The notes below the pieces were generated by a model, which saw only the letters and a program-made list of their open reading frames with translations, did no database searches and was not told the DNA's origin. A stretch of 64,000 nt of DNA from an archaeon. GTDB taxonomy: Archaea > Nanobdellota > Nanobdellia > Pacearchaeales > GW2011-AR1. Position numbers and translations under genes: made by a program. The stretch spans positions 62,001-126,000 of the forward strand of contig JABHNB010000012.1 in NCBI GenBank assembly GCA_018694115.1. The letters are read 5' to 3'. Positions within the stretch are counted from its first letter, which is position 1. Each line of letters opens with the position of its first letter. Shown here one piece after another: positions 1-9,065 of the stretch.

Positions 1-567
1 GCGCTTGTTCACCGTAAATACTGAATCATGATTTGTTTCTTCTAAAATATTTATTGACTTGTTTATTGATTCAGAGGTTAAAAATGGCGCAGTTACAAAA
101 AGTTGCAAATATATGTCTGCATTAATTACTTCTGCAGGATAGGAGATCATTTTATCTCCGGTAATATTTTTTTCAAAGTACCAATCAGGAACTTCTAAGT
201 TTTCTGCACCCATTGCAGCAATCTCCTCTTTTACTGCCTGGCAGTTTGTGATTACATAGACTTTTTCAAGATTGCTCTTTAGAGCCTTTTCAATAATATA
301 TTTATAGAGTGGTTTTCCTTCAAGGATACGCAGATTTTTCCCAATTACTCTTTCACTATTTTCCTTAAATGCAATAATTCCTACAGCATGGTATTTCCCC
401 ACTTCTTCTCCATTTCCTAATTTACTTTCTATTTTGTCTAATTTTTCTTCTAATCTTGCAAATTCCCTATGAATATCTAAGGTCATAGCTACATCATCCA
501 TTTTGCCAATACTAGATTGTGTATTTACTTTTTTCATTTCTAACTCTGGTGTATACTCTCCATCCAT
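1..567 (-). CDS. CMP-sugar cytidylyltransferase-like protein (partial, 3' end off the window)
   Basis: The reading frame stays open from an ATG at 567 to the left edge (189 codons seen). After about 70 unusual N-terminal residues with a short charged helix, it reads HAVGIIAFKENSERVIGKN and then LRILEGKPLYKYIIEKAL. This matches the N-terminal nucleotide-binding region of acylneuraminate (CMP-NeuAc type) cytidylyltransferases, where the loop usually reads ARGGSKR-P-KN. Such enzymes activate nonulosonic acids with CTP for surface glycans, which fits the neighbouring glycan genes. A TATA-like box at 587-598 lies about 25 bases upstream of the chosen ATG. The exact sugar is unknown, and the altered loop leaves room for another cytidylyltransferase activity. 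Confidence 0.72.
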   Translation of the reverse strand, partial: MDGEYTPELEMKKVNTQSSIGKMDDVAMTLDIHREFARLEEKLDKIESKLGNGEEVGKYHAVGIIAFKENSERVIGKNLRILEGKPLYKYIIEKALKSNLEKVYVITNCQAVKEEIAAMGAENLEVPDWYFEKNITGDKMISYPAEVINADIYLQLFVTAPFLTSESINKSINILEETNHDSVFTVNKR

Positions 568-681
568 AGAAATGATTACATCAACCCATTTTTAAGGATT
601 ATTATACTGGAGAATTAGGCTAATAGAATCAATTTATTAGACTATAATAAACCTTATTAACTCTCGTTTTTCAATAGAAAC

Positions 682-1632
682 ATGAAATCAATAGTATTTG
701 TTTCTACGAGTCCCTATGGGGACTACAACCATTCACTCAAGGACGCCCTTAGGCCCTTTGAAACGCATTACAACACAAGTGGCAAGGAATACCCCAAAAT
801 TTCTCTAATAGAGAAAGTAAAAAGGATTAATCCCGAATATATTATTGCGGGTGTAGAAAAATACGATAAGGAAGTACTTGATCTCTGCCCTAACCTAAAA
901 TTAATTGCACGTGTAGGAATTGGGCTTAATTCTGTCGATATTGAAGAATGTAAGAGAAGAGGGATCGCAGTGACGTATACTCCTGATGCTCCCTCAAATG
1001 CCGTTGCAGAGCTTACTATTGGACAAATATTGCTTGGAATCCGATTTGTACCCACGGCAGATAAAATAATTAGAAAAGGGGGTTGGGAAAGATATATCGG
1101 AAAAGAATTATCAAATGTAAAAGTTGGTTTAATTGGTTTCGGAAGAATTGGAAAACTTGTTTATGACAAGATTAAAAGATTGGGAGCAAAAGAAATAATG
1201 GTAAATGATATTGATAAAAACCAATTCCGAAATAATTCTGAGTTGATGATTGCATCCAAAGAGGAGATACTAAAAAATTGTGACGTGATTAGTTTGCATA
1301 TCCCGCTAGAAGATGAAACGATAGATTTTATTAAAAAGGACGATTTTCAAAAAATGAAACCAGACGCAATTTTAATTAATAATTCCCGAGGAAAAATTGT
1401 AAATGAACAAGATCTTTATGCTTGGCTTCATACTAATGAAAGGGCATTTGCAGCGCTAGATACTTTTAAAACAGAACCCTATGTTGGGCCCCTGTCAAAT
1501 TTAAACAATATTTTTCTTACCGCCCACATGGGGAGTTGTAGCATGAAAAGTCGTAATGACATGGAAAGCGGTGCGTTGGCAGAAGTGCTTAATGCAATAA
1601 ATGGAAAGGAATTTAATAATCAGGTAGTTTAA
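682..1632 (+). CDS. D-isomer-specific 2-hydroxyacid dehydrogenase (phosphoglycerate dehydrogenase-like)
   Basis: NAD-dependent oxidoreductase of 316 residues, a typical length for a single-subunit family member without an ACT domain. The Rossmann motif GFGRIG is at residues 152-157, with an acidic residue (D176) ending strand 2, which favours NAD over NADP. The catalytic set is visible: Arg in SRG (R236), Glu in KTEP (E265) and His in TAHMG (H282). Family members interconvert 2-keto and D-2-hydroxy acids. It stands alone, divergent from the cytidylyltransferase and convergent with a glycosyltransferase-like gene, so a role in making a glycan precursor is plausible but inferred. A TATA-like stretch at 653-661 fits a leaderless ATG. 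Confidence 0.85.
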   Translation: MKSIVFVSTSPYGDYNHSLKDALRPFETHYNTSGKEYPKISLIEKVKRINPEYIIAGVEKYDKEVLDLCPNLKLIARVGIGLNSVDIEECKRRGIAVTYTPDAPSNAVAELTIGQILLGIRFVPTADKIIRKGGWERYIGKELSNVKVGLIGFGRIGKLVYDKIKRLGAKEIMVNDIDKNQFRNNSELMIASKEEILKNCDVISLHIPLEDETIDFIKKDDFQKMKPDAILINNSRGKIVNEQDLYAWLHTNERAFAALDTFKTEPYVGPLSNLNNIFLTAHMGSCSMKSRNDMESGALAEVLNAINGKEFNNQVV

Positions 1633-1636
1633 ATTT

Positions 1637-2977
1637 TTAGAAGTCCTTTATTTTTTCAAGAACTTTCTTGTAATAATTTTCAGAAACTGTTCCCTCTTTA
1701 GGCTGATAAAAATTCTCCCTAAATTCTTTCTGATATTTTTTTGACCAAGAAAGATATTTTTTTGGATTATTTAATTTTCGGAATAACTTTTCTAAATCTT
1801 TTTCACTTTTGAAACAATCATCATTTTTCCATAATTTTACTAAGAAGTCATCAGAATATCTGAATATTGGCTTTCCATATTGGAGAGACTCTATTGCAAT
1901 AGTTGTATTATGGATTACAATAAAATCAGAATTTTTTATGGTCTCTGAAACATTCTTAACCGGGCAATATTTCAAATTTGTGGCTGTTATTATTTCGGAA
2001 TAATTTTTTATGTCGTCAAATGGATGAAGCGATAAGTTAAATTTAATTTCAGGATGATTTTTAGCAAAGTTATTCAAGATTGCCAGCATTTTTTTACTTG
2101 GAGAGCTAGTTCCTATAACTGGGAGGAATATTGTCCCTGTTGTCGGATTGAACTTGTTTGTTTTATTTTCTTCCATAATATTATATTTCGGGTTCCCAAC
2201 AACAATTATTTTAGAACTATCTGTATATTTTTCTAATACCTCTGCAGTCTTTTTACCCCAAACTAAACTATAATCTGAGACGAGATTTTCCTGAAGAATT
2301 GACTGGGATGTAAAATAAGGGTATTCAACAATGAGGCCGTGTTGTAATGTAAATGTCGGCTTTCCATCTTTCTGAGAAAGAAGTGCAAGAATAGTATCTT
2401 CTGCAAAAGTTTGAGAACAGAAAGCAATATGTGCCCTTGGCTTAAGCCGCGAGTAAATTTCTTCAAGTGACTCAATCTGTTTACACCTAAAGTAAGTTCT
2501 AGTTAAGAAATAAAGGAAATGTTTACCAAATACTTTTTTGGCACCTTCTTTTTTGAACTTCCTCCATATTTTGAATAAAAGGGCTATATCTGGAAATCTA
2601 AATTTATACTTTAAAATAGATTTTCTTTTCTTCCAATAATAATTATCCAAAAGTACAATTTCTTTTTTAGGGAATTTTTCAATAGATTTCATAACAAGAT
2701 TATGGTGATCTTCCCTGGCCATTGGATAAGAAACCAAAATTTTATCCTTTCCCTCCCCAATATTGAATTTATCCATGCTAAATAGGAATTTTATAATCAT
2801 AAAGAATTCCTCAAATGAGCTCTCTAGCGAGGTGTTATTAAACATATATATCTCTCCCGCCATAATGGGCCATAAAGGTATCCCCCGATGGAATAGTTTG
2901 GAGTAAATTTTTTTAGATTTTCCTATAAATGGAAATTTTTCAGTCCATAGCTTTTTCTTCTTGTTATGTAATTTCAT
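1637..2977 (-). CDS. GT-B-fold glycosyl/glycerophosphotransferase-like protein
   Basis: About 446 residues from the ATG at 2977, which overlaps the stop of a 34-codon upstream ORF as ATGA. A start ten codons further upstream is possible but lacks support. The central segment contains TLQHGLI (near residue 211), followed by WGKKTAEVLEKY and VVGNPKYN. A C-terminal NTTIAIESLQYGKPIF resembles the donor-binding part of CDP-glycerol glycerophosphotransferases, polysialyltransferases and related surface-polysaccharide enzymes. No signal peptide or membrane helix is evident, so it is probably a cytoplasmic or peripheral enzyme. It is the last gene of the minus-strand glycan cluster. Substrate cannot be read from the sequence. 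Confidence 0.6.
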   Translation of the reverse strand: MKLHNKKKKLWTEKFPFIGKSKKIYSKLFHRGIPLWPIMAGEIYMFNNTSLESSFEEFFMIIKFLFSMDKFNIGEGKDKILVSYPMAREDHHNLVMKSIEKFPKKEIVLLDNYYWKKRKSILKYKFRFPDIALLFKIWRKFKKEGAKKVFGKHFLYFLTRTYFRCKQIESLEEIYSRLKPRAHIAFCSQTFAEDTILALLSQKDGKPTFTLQHGLIVEYPYFTSQSILQENLVSDYSLVWGKKTAEVLEKYTDSSKIIVVGNPKYNIMEENKTNKFNPTTGTIFLPVIGTSSPSKKMLAILNNFAKNHPEIKFNLSLHPFDDIKNYSEIITATNLKYCPVKNVSETIKNSDFIVIHNTTIAIESLQYGKPIFRYSDDFLVKLWKNDDCFKSEKDLEKLFRKLNNPKKYLSWSKKYQKEFRENFYQPKEGTVSENYYKKVLEKIKDF

Positions 2978-3078
2978 GTGACAACTCCTACCCCTCCAAC
3001 TCTCCAAATAAAACTTTTCAAGTTTCCAATTGATGCATTATTAATAAATTCGCTCTCCCAAGTAGCCAATCTGTTCAT
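2974..3078 (-). CDS. 34-residue ORF coupled to the downstream glycosyltransferase-like gene
   Basis: A small ORF starts at an ATG at 3078, 27 bases downstream of a TATA-like TTAAAATA (3101-3110 region), which matches the leaderless spacing seen for most genes here. Its TGA (2974-2976) overlaps the ATG of the next gene (2975-2977). The product begins MNRLATWESEFINNASIGN and ends in a hydrophobic/Gly-rich run. It could be a leader peptide needed for translation of the next gene, or the surviving N-terminus of a decayed gene. I do not recognise a family. Confidence 0.4.
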   Translation of the reverse strand: MNRLATWESEFINNASIGNLKSFIWRVGGVGVVT

Positions 3079-3129
3079 ACAATCCCTTGGGCTAAGACTA
3101 TTTTAAGCTTTACGTATGGTCCCAGATAC

Positions 3130-3924
3130 TTATTTTTTCAAAACATAATAAATTGCTTGCGGCCGGATTTTGTGCAATACGTTTGTTGAATGATACCTGT
3201 CATTCCAAGAAAATAGAAGACTCAGGAGGAAATCCATCCATATAAAGAACTTTGAGTTCCCGCCTTCCCATTTACCAAACCTAACTCTTCTAATTAAGGG
3301 AAAGAACACTTTTCTTTCAGAGATTACTTCAAGTTCATTATTTATTATTATTTTCCTAAAAAGATTTAATGGTATGCCTCTTTCCCTCTTTGTTAACCCC
3401 TTCCGCTTTTTCCTCCAATCTCCCATGGAGACAATAGGTTCACGTATCAATAAAATTCCTCCCTTCTTAAGGACTCTGGAAAATTCTTTCATTATAAAAC
3501 TAACATTCGCAATATGGTGTAGAACACCAAAACAAGTTATCAAATCAAAATGATTATCAGGGAATTTTAGTTTTCCACTAATTGAGGGTTTTTGATATGT
3601 TACTTTTTTACCGCCAATTGTAGACTTTTTCAGTTTTTCAGAAGGCTCAACAATAGAAATCTCATCAATTTTATCTATAATCGGCAATAATTCCTCTCCC
3701 ATAGCACTTCCAAAACCAAGAACCCTCTTGAATTTTTTTATATTTTTCAACTTGCTATACCCATGTACCCCATTTAAGGCGTGGAATTCATAAACATGAT
3801 CTTTTGTTATCAATCCAGAATAACCTTCCTCTTCATCCTTAAACCACTCTATGATCTGCTGTTTATCAAAATCATCGCCATACAACTTCTTACCAGAAAA
3901 GTATTTTTCTATTTTATCTTTCAT
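3130..3924 (-). CDS. class I SAM-dependent methyltransferase
   Basis: A 264-residue protein with a Rossmann SAM-binding motif, VLGFGSAMGEELL, at residues 68-80. An acidic strand-2 end (IVEPSEK) follows, then FDLITCFGVLHHI with the VLHHI motif IV typical of methyltransferase type 11/UbiE-like enzymes. The ALKKGG-type motif appears as VLKKGGILLIREP. Its ATG overlaps the stop of the upstream glycosyltransferase (3921-3924), so the two are translationally coupled. It probably methylates a sugar or lipid-linked intermediate of the surface glycan. The target is inferred only from position. Confidence 0.75.
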   Translation of the reverse strand: MKDKIEKYFSGKKLYGDDFDKQQIIEWFKDEEEGYSGLITKDHVYEFHALNGVHGYSKLKNIKKFKRVLGFGSAMGEELLPIIDKIDEISIVEPSEKLKKSTIGGKKVTYQKPSISGKLKFPDNHFDLITCFGVLHHIANVSFIMKEFSRVLKKGGILLIREPIVSMGDWRKKRKGLTKRERGIPLNLFRKIIINNELEVISERKVFFPLIRRVRFGKWEGGNSKFFIWMDFLLSLLFSWNDRYHSTNVLHKIRPQAIYYVLKK

Positions 3925-4994
3925 AGGTTTTCCTCGATTATCCTTATTAATTTTTTCATTATTTTTCCAAGTTGATAGTTTCTTTTAAAATTTTCCCGTA
4001 TTTTTTCACTTTCAGAATTTTCCAGGAGTCTTTTTTTTAGGCTCTCAGATAGTTTTTCCCAGTCATTAACCTTAACAACAGATCCAAGATAATTTTTTGA
4101 TACCATTTTTCTTATAGCTCCAACATCATATGATAAAACCGGGATACCATACATAAATGCCTCAAGAATAACCAGGGGAAATCTCTCATCTTTTGTGGGA
4201 AATAGCAAAAAATCAGCTTTTTTTAATATGTTCTTTTTATCCTCTCCGTATTTTGGCCCAAGGTAGGTACATTTCTTATCCAGAGAATAACCATCTTTCA
4301 ATTCAGTCCATCTTCGCTTAAACTTTTTATCACGCATAGCCCCGACAAATAAACATTCGAAGTTTTCATCCCTAATCTTATTACATATCTCTAATGCATC
4401 AAGTGGCCCCTTATCTTCAAGCATATTAGACAAAAAGAGAATAGTTTTCTTTTTCTTAGATTTTCTTTTATCAATAATTTGGCCAAATTCTTTATCCGTT
4501 ATTTCATCTTCAATACCATTTTGTAAGATATAGACCTCCCTTCTCTTAATAATTTTATTCACTTCACGATAAAATAATTCTGACAAGAGGATCATCTTAC
4601 AATTTTTGAAAAGTGCCTTGGAGTATTTTGTTTGTCTAAGTCCCTTAGCATGTAGTTGAAAAATTAGTTTCCTATTGAATATTTTACATAGCCAAGCATA
4701 AACACTATCCCTATAAAACGCGATACCCGAAGGCGCAATCTCAAAATATACTAACGAAGGCCTAAAAAAAATCAAATGGTAGAGCAACTTAAAGAAAACA
4801 GCAAAGATTCCAAAAATTTTTCTAAAATTAATTTTTCCTATTTCATCAATCTCTAAAGAATAATTAATTTTTATTTTTTTAACCTCAAATTTTTCCTTAA
4901 GTGAATTAAGATACAACTCATTCATCTTGGCAGCACCATGAACGGGGGGAGAAAATCGCCCTAGAAATAAGATCTTTTTTTTATGATTTTTCAT
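3921..4994 (-). CDS. GT4-family glycosyltransferase
   Basis: A GT-B glycosyltransferase of about 357 residues. The N-terminal domain begins KKILFLGRFSPPVHGAAKM, with the acceptor-side Gly-rich loop. The C-terminal domain shows ILFLSNMLEDKGPLDALEI and the family-4 nucleotide-sugar motif region DERFPLVILEAFMYGIPVLS, with the E-x7-E pattern. I place the start at the ATG at 4994, which overlaps the TGA of the fucosyltransferase-like gene (ATGA). The ATG ten codons upstream would overlap that gene by 34 bases. It sits in the glycan operon between a methyltransferase and a GT11 gene. Donor and acceptor are unknown. Confidence 0.82.
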   Translation of the reverse strand: MKNHKKKILFLGRFSPPVHGAAKMNELYLNSLKEKFEVKKIKINYSLEIDEIGKINFRKIFGIFAVFFKLLYHLIFFRPSLVYFEIAPSGIAFYRDSVYAWLCKIFNRKLIFQLHAKGLRQTKYSKALFKNCKMILLSELFYREVNKIIKRREVYILQNGIEDEITDKEFGQIIDKRKSKKKKTILFLSNMLEDKGPLDALEICNKIRDENFECLFVGAMRDKKFKRRWTELKDGYSLDKKCTYLGPKYGEDKKNILKKADFLLFPTKDERFPLVILEAFMYGIPVLSYDVGAIRKMVSKNYLGSVVKVNDWEKLSESLKKRLLENSESEKIRENFKRNYQLGKIMKKLIRIIEENL

Positions 4995-5878
4995 TTTATT
5001 GAAATGTCTTTGATTAATATCCAATCTTTTGGAAGCTCAAGAGACTTGCCATTCTTAAACATGCTAAAATGCTTGGGAGCAATAACAACCTTTTTTGAAT
5101 TATTATTCAAATATCCTGCCCACCAACTAAAGGAACTATTAGCTAGAATATTGTTCTTACAGGATTTCATTAGCTCAAGATCTTCATAGTCTTTATGCCC
5201 TTCAACAAAGTTTAAATTTACTCCCAAATCTACAAGGTTCTTTTTACACCAATCAACCTCATCTGAAAAAACATAGAAGACCGGATTTTTTACTTTCTTC
5301 TTCATCTTTTCAATCGCATCCTTATAGTAATCTTTTCCAAGAACATAACAGTTCTTGAGCTTCAAAACATCCCCCCTACGGACATGAATACTCACAGAAT
5401 TCTCAATATTTATTTTCTCCAATTTTTTATTAATATTTTCCTTGTATTCTTCTTTTAGAGTAAATTCCTTTTGGAGAATCTTTTTAATTTTCCCGAAAAA
5501 TTTATCTTGCCCTAGGTAAGTTATTAGATAGGTATCATTTGGAATCTTATAAAAATTTTCCACAGAATCTTTTGATGAAAACCTCACCACATTTTTTTCA
5601 AGTAATTTGAATTTGTATAGGAGTCTGTCAAGGGGCCTAAAACCGGTTCTAAATAAAAATTTTCGAACTTCTTTTTTTGTAGCCCTCTTTGATGAAATAT
5701 TATATTTTTCAATAACTGGATCCCAGGATCCGCCAAACTTATGTTTTGGTCTAGGCCACGAATCTAAATAGGAGGTATCTAATTTAAGTTCTGTCTTATG
5801 ATGCTCTGCTAAGGCCTTGCCCCCGGCATAAACATACATAGAATTTCCAAGTCCCCTTCCAATTTCTACGATTATCAT
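4991..5878 (-). CDS. GT11-type alpha-1,2-fucosyltransferase-like protein
   Basis: A 295-residue protein with the GT11 N-terminal signature GRGLGNSMYVYAGGKALAEHH, equivalent to GGLGNQMFQYAFGRALA. The donor-binding motif HVRRGD is at residues 165-170, and C-terminal FYVFSDEVDWCK and NSSFSWWAGYLN segments complete the family pattern. GT11 enzymes transfer fucose from GDP-fucose. The cluster also encodes GDP-mannose 4,6-dehydratase, the first step toward GDP-fucose and other GDP-6-deoxyhexoses. The second enzyme (GDP-fucose synthase) is not in the window, so the donor could be another GDP-deoxyhexose. It is one base from the next upstream gene, consistent with one operon. Confidence 0.8.
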   Translation of the reverse strand: MIIVEIGRGLGNSMYVYAGGKALAEHHKTELKLDTSYLDSWPRPKHKFGGSWDPVIEKYNISSKRATKKEVRKFLFRTGFRPLDRLLYKFKLLEKNVVRFSSKDSVENFYKIPNDTYLITYLGQDKFFGKIKKILQKEFTLKEEYKENINKKLEKINIENSVSIHVRRGDVLKLKNCYVLGKDYYKDAIEKMKKKVKNPVFYVFSDEVDWCKKNLVDLGVNLNFVEGHKDYEDLELMKSCKNNILANSSFSWWAGYLNNNSKKVVIAPKHFSMFKNGKSLELPKDWILIKDISIK

Positions 5879-5879
5879 T

Positions 5880-6467
5880 TTAATGTTTTAGCCTCTTTGT
5901 TAGTCTCAAAACAAGCCAGCAGTGGGGGAGATAAAATGCAGTATCTTTGAACCGCCTTCTTTTTTGAACCACACGAACATTAAATCCAAGTTTACTCATC
6001 TGGTCAACAATCTCCTCAATTTTCCACCGACAGACATGGCAATTAAGGGGATTTTTTTCTCCACTTCGATTAATATCTAATTTTGTATATGGGACCGAGA
6101 TATAACAAATCCCATCATCTTCAAGAAGATCATAAACCTGGGACATAAGATATAGCGGGTTTTTTATATGTTCTAAAACTTCCATAACAAAAATAGTTTC
6201 AAATTTCTTCTTAAGGCTGGGCAATCTTTTTGTAATATCTCCTTTAATAAAATCATAATTTCCCGCAAGGCTTTCTTTTCCTGCTAGGTCGATGATGGTA
6301 GCTTTCTCAATTCCATTGTATTTAAGAAATGTCCCTGCCCCGCCACCAATCTCAAGGATCGGTTCACGAATATTGAATCGAAGATTACGATATAATCTAG
6401 AATAATAGGATCCCTTCCTTTGCCCCGCTTTCTTCCACCATTCCTCTCCAGTATTCCCGTTTTTCAT
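5880..6467 (-). CDS. class I SAM-dependent methyltransferase (type 11)
   Basis: A 195-residue methyltransferase. Motif I ILEIGGGAGTFL lies at residues 37-48, IIDLAGKES closes strand 2, and ETIFVMEVLEHIKNPLYLM carries the VLEHI motif. A C-terminal Cys/His-containing stretch (NCHVCRW) is present but too short to call a metal site. The start overlaps the stop of the upstream glycosyltransferase by four bases. It is the second of three methyltransferases in the cluster, so the finished glycan is probably methylated at more than one position. That is inference from gene content. Confidence 0.75.
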   Translation of the reverse strand: MKNGNTGEEWWKKAGQRKGSYYSRLYRNLRFNIREPILEIGGGAGTFLKYNGIEKATIIDLAGKESLAGNYDFIKGDITKRLPSLKKKFETIFVMEVLEHIKNPLYLMSQVYDLLEDDGICYISVPYTKLDINRSGEKNPLNCHVCRWKIEEIVDQMSKLGFNVRVVQKRRRFKDTAFYLPHCWLVLRLTKRLKH

Positions 6468-7558
6468 TTTAGTGCCTCGTCATATATCCTTTTAATTTTT
6501 TTGTTCCGCTTTCTAATGGAGAATTTCCCACTTTTTATTTCTTTCCTAGAAGAAATTGACATCTTCTCCCTCAATTTTTCATTTTTAACCAAAATCTCAA
6601 CTTTCTCAGTTAGGTCGTCGACAATTTTTTTATAGAGGAGTTTATCTAATGTTTCGCTATCAAAATTCTCCGGAGACCTAACAACAAACCCGGTTTTTTC
6701 ATCATCAACTATCTCTCCCCTAGACAATCCTCCAACTGTTACAACGGGAATACCGAATGCCATAGCTTCGGTTAGTGCAAAACCGAAGGTATCTGTGAAC
6801 GAAGGATAAACTAGGATATCTGTAGATGGATAAATTTTCTTAAACAACTTTTCCTGAGGAATAACATCGATAAATTTTAGATTTTTGTTATTAGAATATT
6901 TTTCCAAGACTTCCTGGGGAACATTTGAAACAATTATCCCCTCGGTGTTTGGGTACTTCTTTGTTATTCTGTCCATCACTTCTAAGGCATATAGTCCTCC
7001 TTTGAAATAGAATCTTCGGGATACATAAAGCATCCTAATTTTATCAGACTTTATTTTCCTAAAATTTGGGGCAGGAATCCCTGGATAAACAACCTCTACC
7101 TTATCTGCAATCTCCGGAAATTCCTTGAAGATCCCCTCTGCCGCCCACTCCGTCCAGGCCATGATTTTTTTACAGTTTTTATTCTCTAAAATCCTCTTAA
7201 CAAGGTGTCTTTTTGGATGGGCATCAAAATTCGCAGCAACCCAAAATTGCCCCACCCACTCAGTATCTGTAACCCATGGTCTGTTATTTATACTAAGACA
7301 ATGAGCACAATGAATTAAATCATATTTTTCAGAACTTTTTGTCAGATGTGCATTAGGCAATGGGACCGAAAAAACTCTAAAAAATTTCCTTATAAGTGCT
7401 TTAATCCGATGAATAAGAATAAATTTCCATTTCTTTTCAATTACTCCCTGCTTCTGGGCCTGCCCAACATAATCCACGCCTTCTGGAGGACTTTCTAAAA
7501 GGTATTTATAATAGGGGGAATCGGCAAATTTCCAGGGTCTTTGAAGATAGATTTTCAT
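6464..7558 (-). CDS. GT4-family glycosyltransferase
   Basis: A 364-residue GT-B glycosyltransferase. The C-terminal half has IRMLYVSRRFYFKGGLYAL and the donor-site region SFTDTFGFALTEAMAFGIPV followed by GGLSRGEIV, all characteristic of group 1 (GT4) enzymes. The N-terminal half contains HCAHCLSINNRPW and WTEWAAEGIFKEF, which suggests an acceptor domain specific to this lineage. A gap of 22 bases separates it from the upstream aminotransferase gene, and it overlaps the following methyltransferase by ATGA. It acts in assembly of the same surface glycan. Linkage and sugars cannot be inferred. Confidence 0.82.
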   Translation of the reverse strand: MKIYLQRPWKFADSPYYKYLLESPPEGVDYVGQAQKQGVIEKKWKFILIHRIKALIRKFFRVFSVPLPNAHLTKSSEKYDLIHCAHCLSINNRPWVTDTEWVGQFWVAANFDAHPKRHLVKRILENKNCKKIMAWTEWAAEGIFKEFPEIADKVEVVYPGIPAPNFRKIKSDKIRMLYVSRRFYFKGGLYALEVMDRITKKYPNTEGIIVSNVPQEVLEKYSNNKNLKFIDVIPQEKLFKKIYPSTDILVYPSFTDTFGFALTEAMAFGIPVVTVGGLSRGEIVDDEKTGFVVRSPENFDSETLDKLLYKKIVDDLTEKVEILVKNEKLREKMSISSRKEIKSGKFSIRKRNKKIKRIYDEALK

Positions 7559-7580
7559 AAGGATTAAACGAAATGTTTAT

Positions 7581-9065
7581 TTAAAAATTCTGGCTTTCAT
7601 TAATTTCGTCAACTAATGCTCTTAATTGAGGATCCTTAGCATCATGGTTTTTTTCTTCAGAGGTAATTCCCCATTCAGAAACAACTGAATCTTCTAGGGC
7701 AATGAATGCATGAGCCCTATTCGCAGGTATCCTGGCAGATTCACCCATTCCAACTATTGTTTCCTCTTCACCACAAATAAATCTTATCTTTCCTTTTACA
7801 ACAACAAGATGCTCATCATTTGAGTGAAGACATCCTCCCCGGGCATAACCTTTGTTAATTTCTAAAAATGTGAATTCTTTATCACTAGGAAGCAAGTCTT
7901 CCACAAGATGAATACTTCCTCGTTTGTCTTCGTGAATTTTCTCAAGTTTTATGGGGGGTTTTTCTCTATTGTAAAATTCCTTAATCTTGTTAGATATAAA
8001 AGTTATCTGTTCTGGGGAAATTGCAGGGCCATTAGGCAACCAAAGAACATTATCTGAGATTGAACTTGCATTAGGATAATCTTCATTGTTCCCCTGATTT
8101 CGATAAGGTGGATTTCGATGAATTGCGGGCCAACATGGACGAGCATAAATCTCACTAGCTTTCAGGTACTCAATAAGCTCATCACGTTCCTCTGCGAAAA
8201 TTTCCACCCAAAGCGGGATTTCTCCAAAATTTAGGTCTGTTCTTGGGAAAGCAATTTTCTCAATAGACTTCAGTTCCGATTCGTATTGATTTCTTTGACT
8301 AACCATAAGTTCTTTTCGTTCTTCAAGTTTGCGAAATTGAGAAAGAGCCAAAGCCGCTGAAAGATCATTAAACTTAAGATTATATCCGACTTCCTCATGG
8401 AGAAATTCCTTATTAGACAATCTCCCAAAATCTCTAAGTCTCCGAATAGCTTCATAGTATTGGTCATCATCAGTTACTATAACTCCTCCTTGCCCACAAG
8501 TAACTAGCTTATTCGACTGGAGTGAAAAACAACCCACTTTTCCAATAGTCCCCAAAAATCTTCCGTCCCGATTTTTAGAGCCCAGTGCTCCTGCAGCATC
8601 CTCAATAATTGTTAGGTTATTTTCTTGAGCAATTCTTTGTAAGGCAGCCATATCTGGAGCCCGTCCGATAATATGCACTGGGAGAATCGCAGTAGTTTTC
8701 GGACTGATTTTCTTCTTAATTTCCTCTGGATCAATAGTCATTCTATCTTTCTCAACATCTGCCAAGACAACTTTCCCTCCAGCCCAACTAACTGCGGTAG
8801 CTGTCGCAATCATAGTCATATCGGGAACAATAACTTCAAAATCCTTAATGCCACGAATTATCGCATCCGCTTTCAACGCAAGAAATAATGCCGCAGTTGC
8901 ATTAGTCGTAAAAATTACATGTTTCACCCCAAGATACTCTCTAAATTTTTCCTCAAGTTCCTTGGTCTTAGGACCTTCATTAACGTACGAAGTTTCAATA
9001 ACTTCAATAACTTCTTTTAAATCTTCTTTATCAAAACGAGGTTCATTCCAATTTATTCTAGCCAT
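7581..9065 (-). CDS. DegT/DnrJ-type sugar aminotransferase fused to a cupin (WxcM/FdtA-like) domain
   Basis: A 494-residue two-domain protein. Residues 1-370 are a PLP-dependent sugar aminotransferase: FTTNATAALFLAL, EDAAGALGSK (D156) and the Schiff-base Lys in LQSNKLVTCGQGG (K186). Residues 375-494 form a cupin-like beta domain resembling dTDP-sugar 3,4-ketoisomerases (GGCLHSNDEHLVVVKGKIRF, then GESARIPANRAHAFIAL). The fusion would couple keto-isomerisation or binding to transamination of an NDP-keto-deoxysugar. It overlaps gmd by eight bases, so its substrate may derive from GDP-4-keto-6-deoxymannose, as in perosamine-type synthesis. That link is inferred. Start and end are clear. Confidence 0.82.
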   Translation of the reverse strand: MARINWNEPRFDKEDLKEVIEVIETSYVNEGPKTKELEEKFREYLGVKHVIFTTNATAALFLALKADAIIRGIKDFEVIVPDMTMIATATAVSWAGGKVVLADVEKDRMTIDPEEIKKKISPKTTAILPVHIIGRAPDMAALQRIAQENNLTIIEDAAGALGSKNRDGRFLGTIGKVGCFSLQSNKLVTCGQGGVIVTDDDQYYEAIRRLRDFGRLSNKEFLHEEVGYNLKFNDLSAALALSQFRKLEERKELMVSQRNQYESELKSIEKIAFPRTDLNFGEIPLWVEIFAEERDELIEYLKASEIYARPCWPAIHRNPPYRNQGNNEDYPNASSISDNVLWLPNGPAISPEQITFISNKIKEFYNREKPPIKLEKIHEDKRGSIHLVEDLLPSDKEFTFLEINKGYARGGCLHSNDEHLVVVKGKIRFICGEEETIVGMGESARIPANRAHAFIALEDSVVSEWGITSEEKNHDAKDPQLRALVDEINESQNF

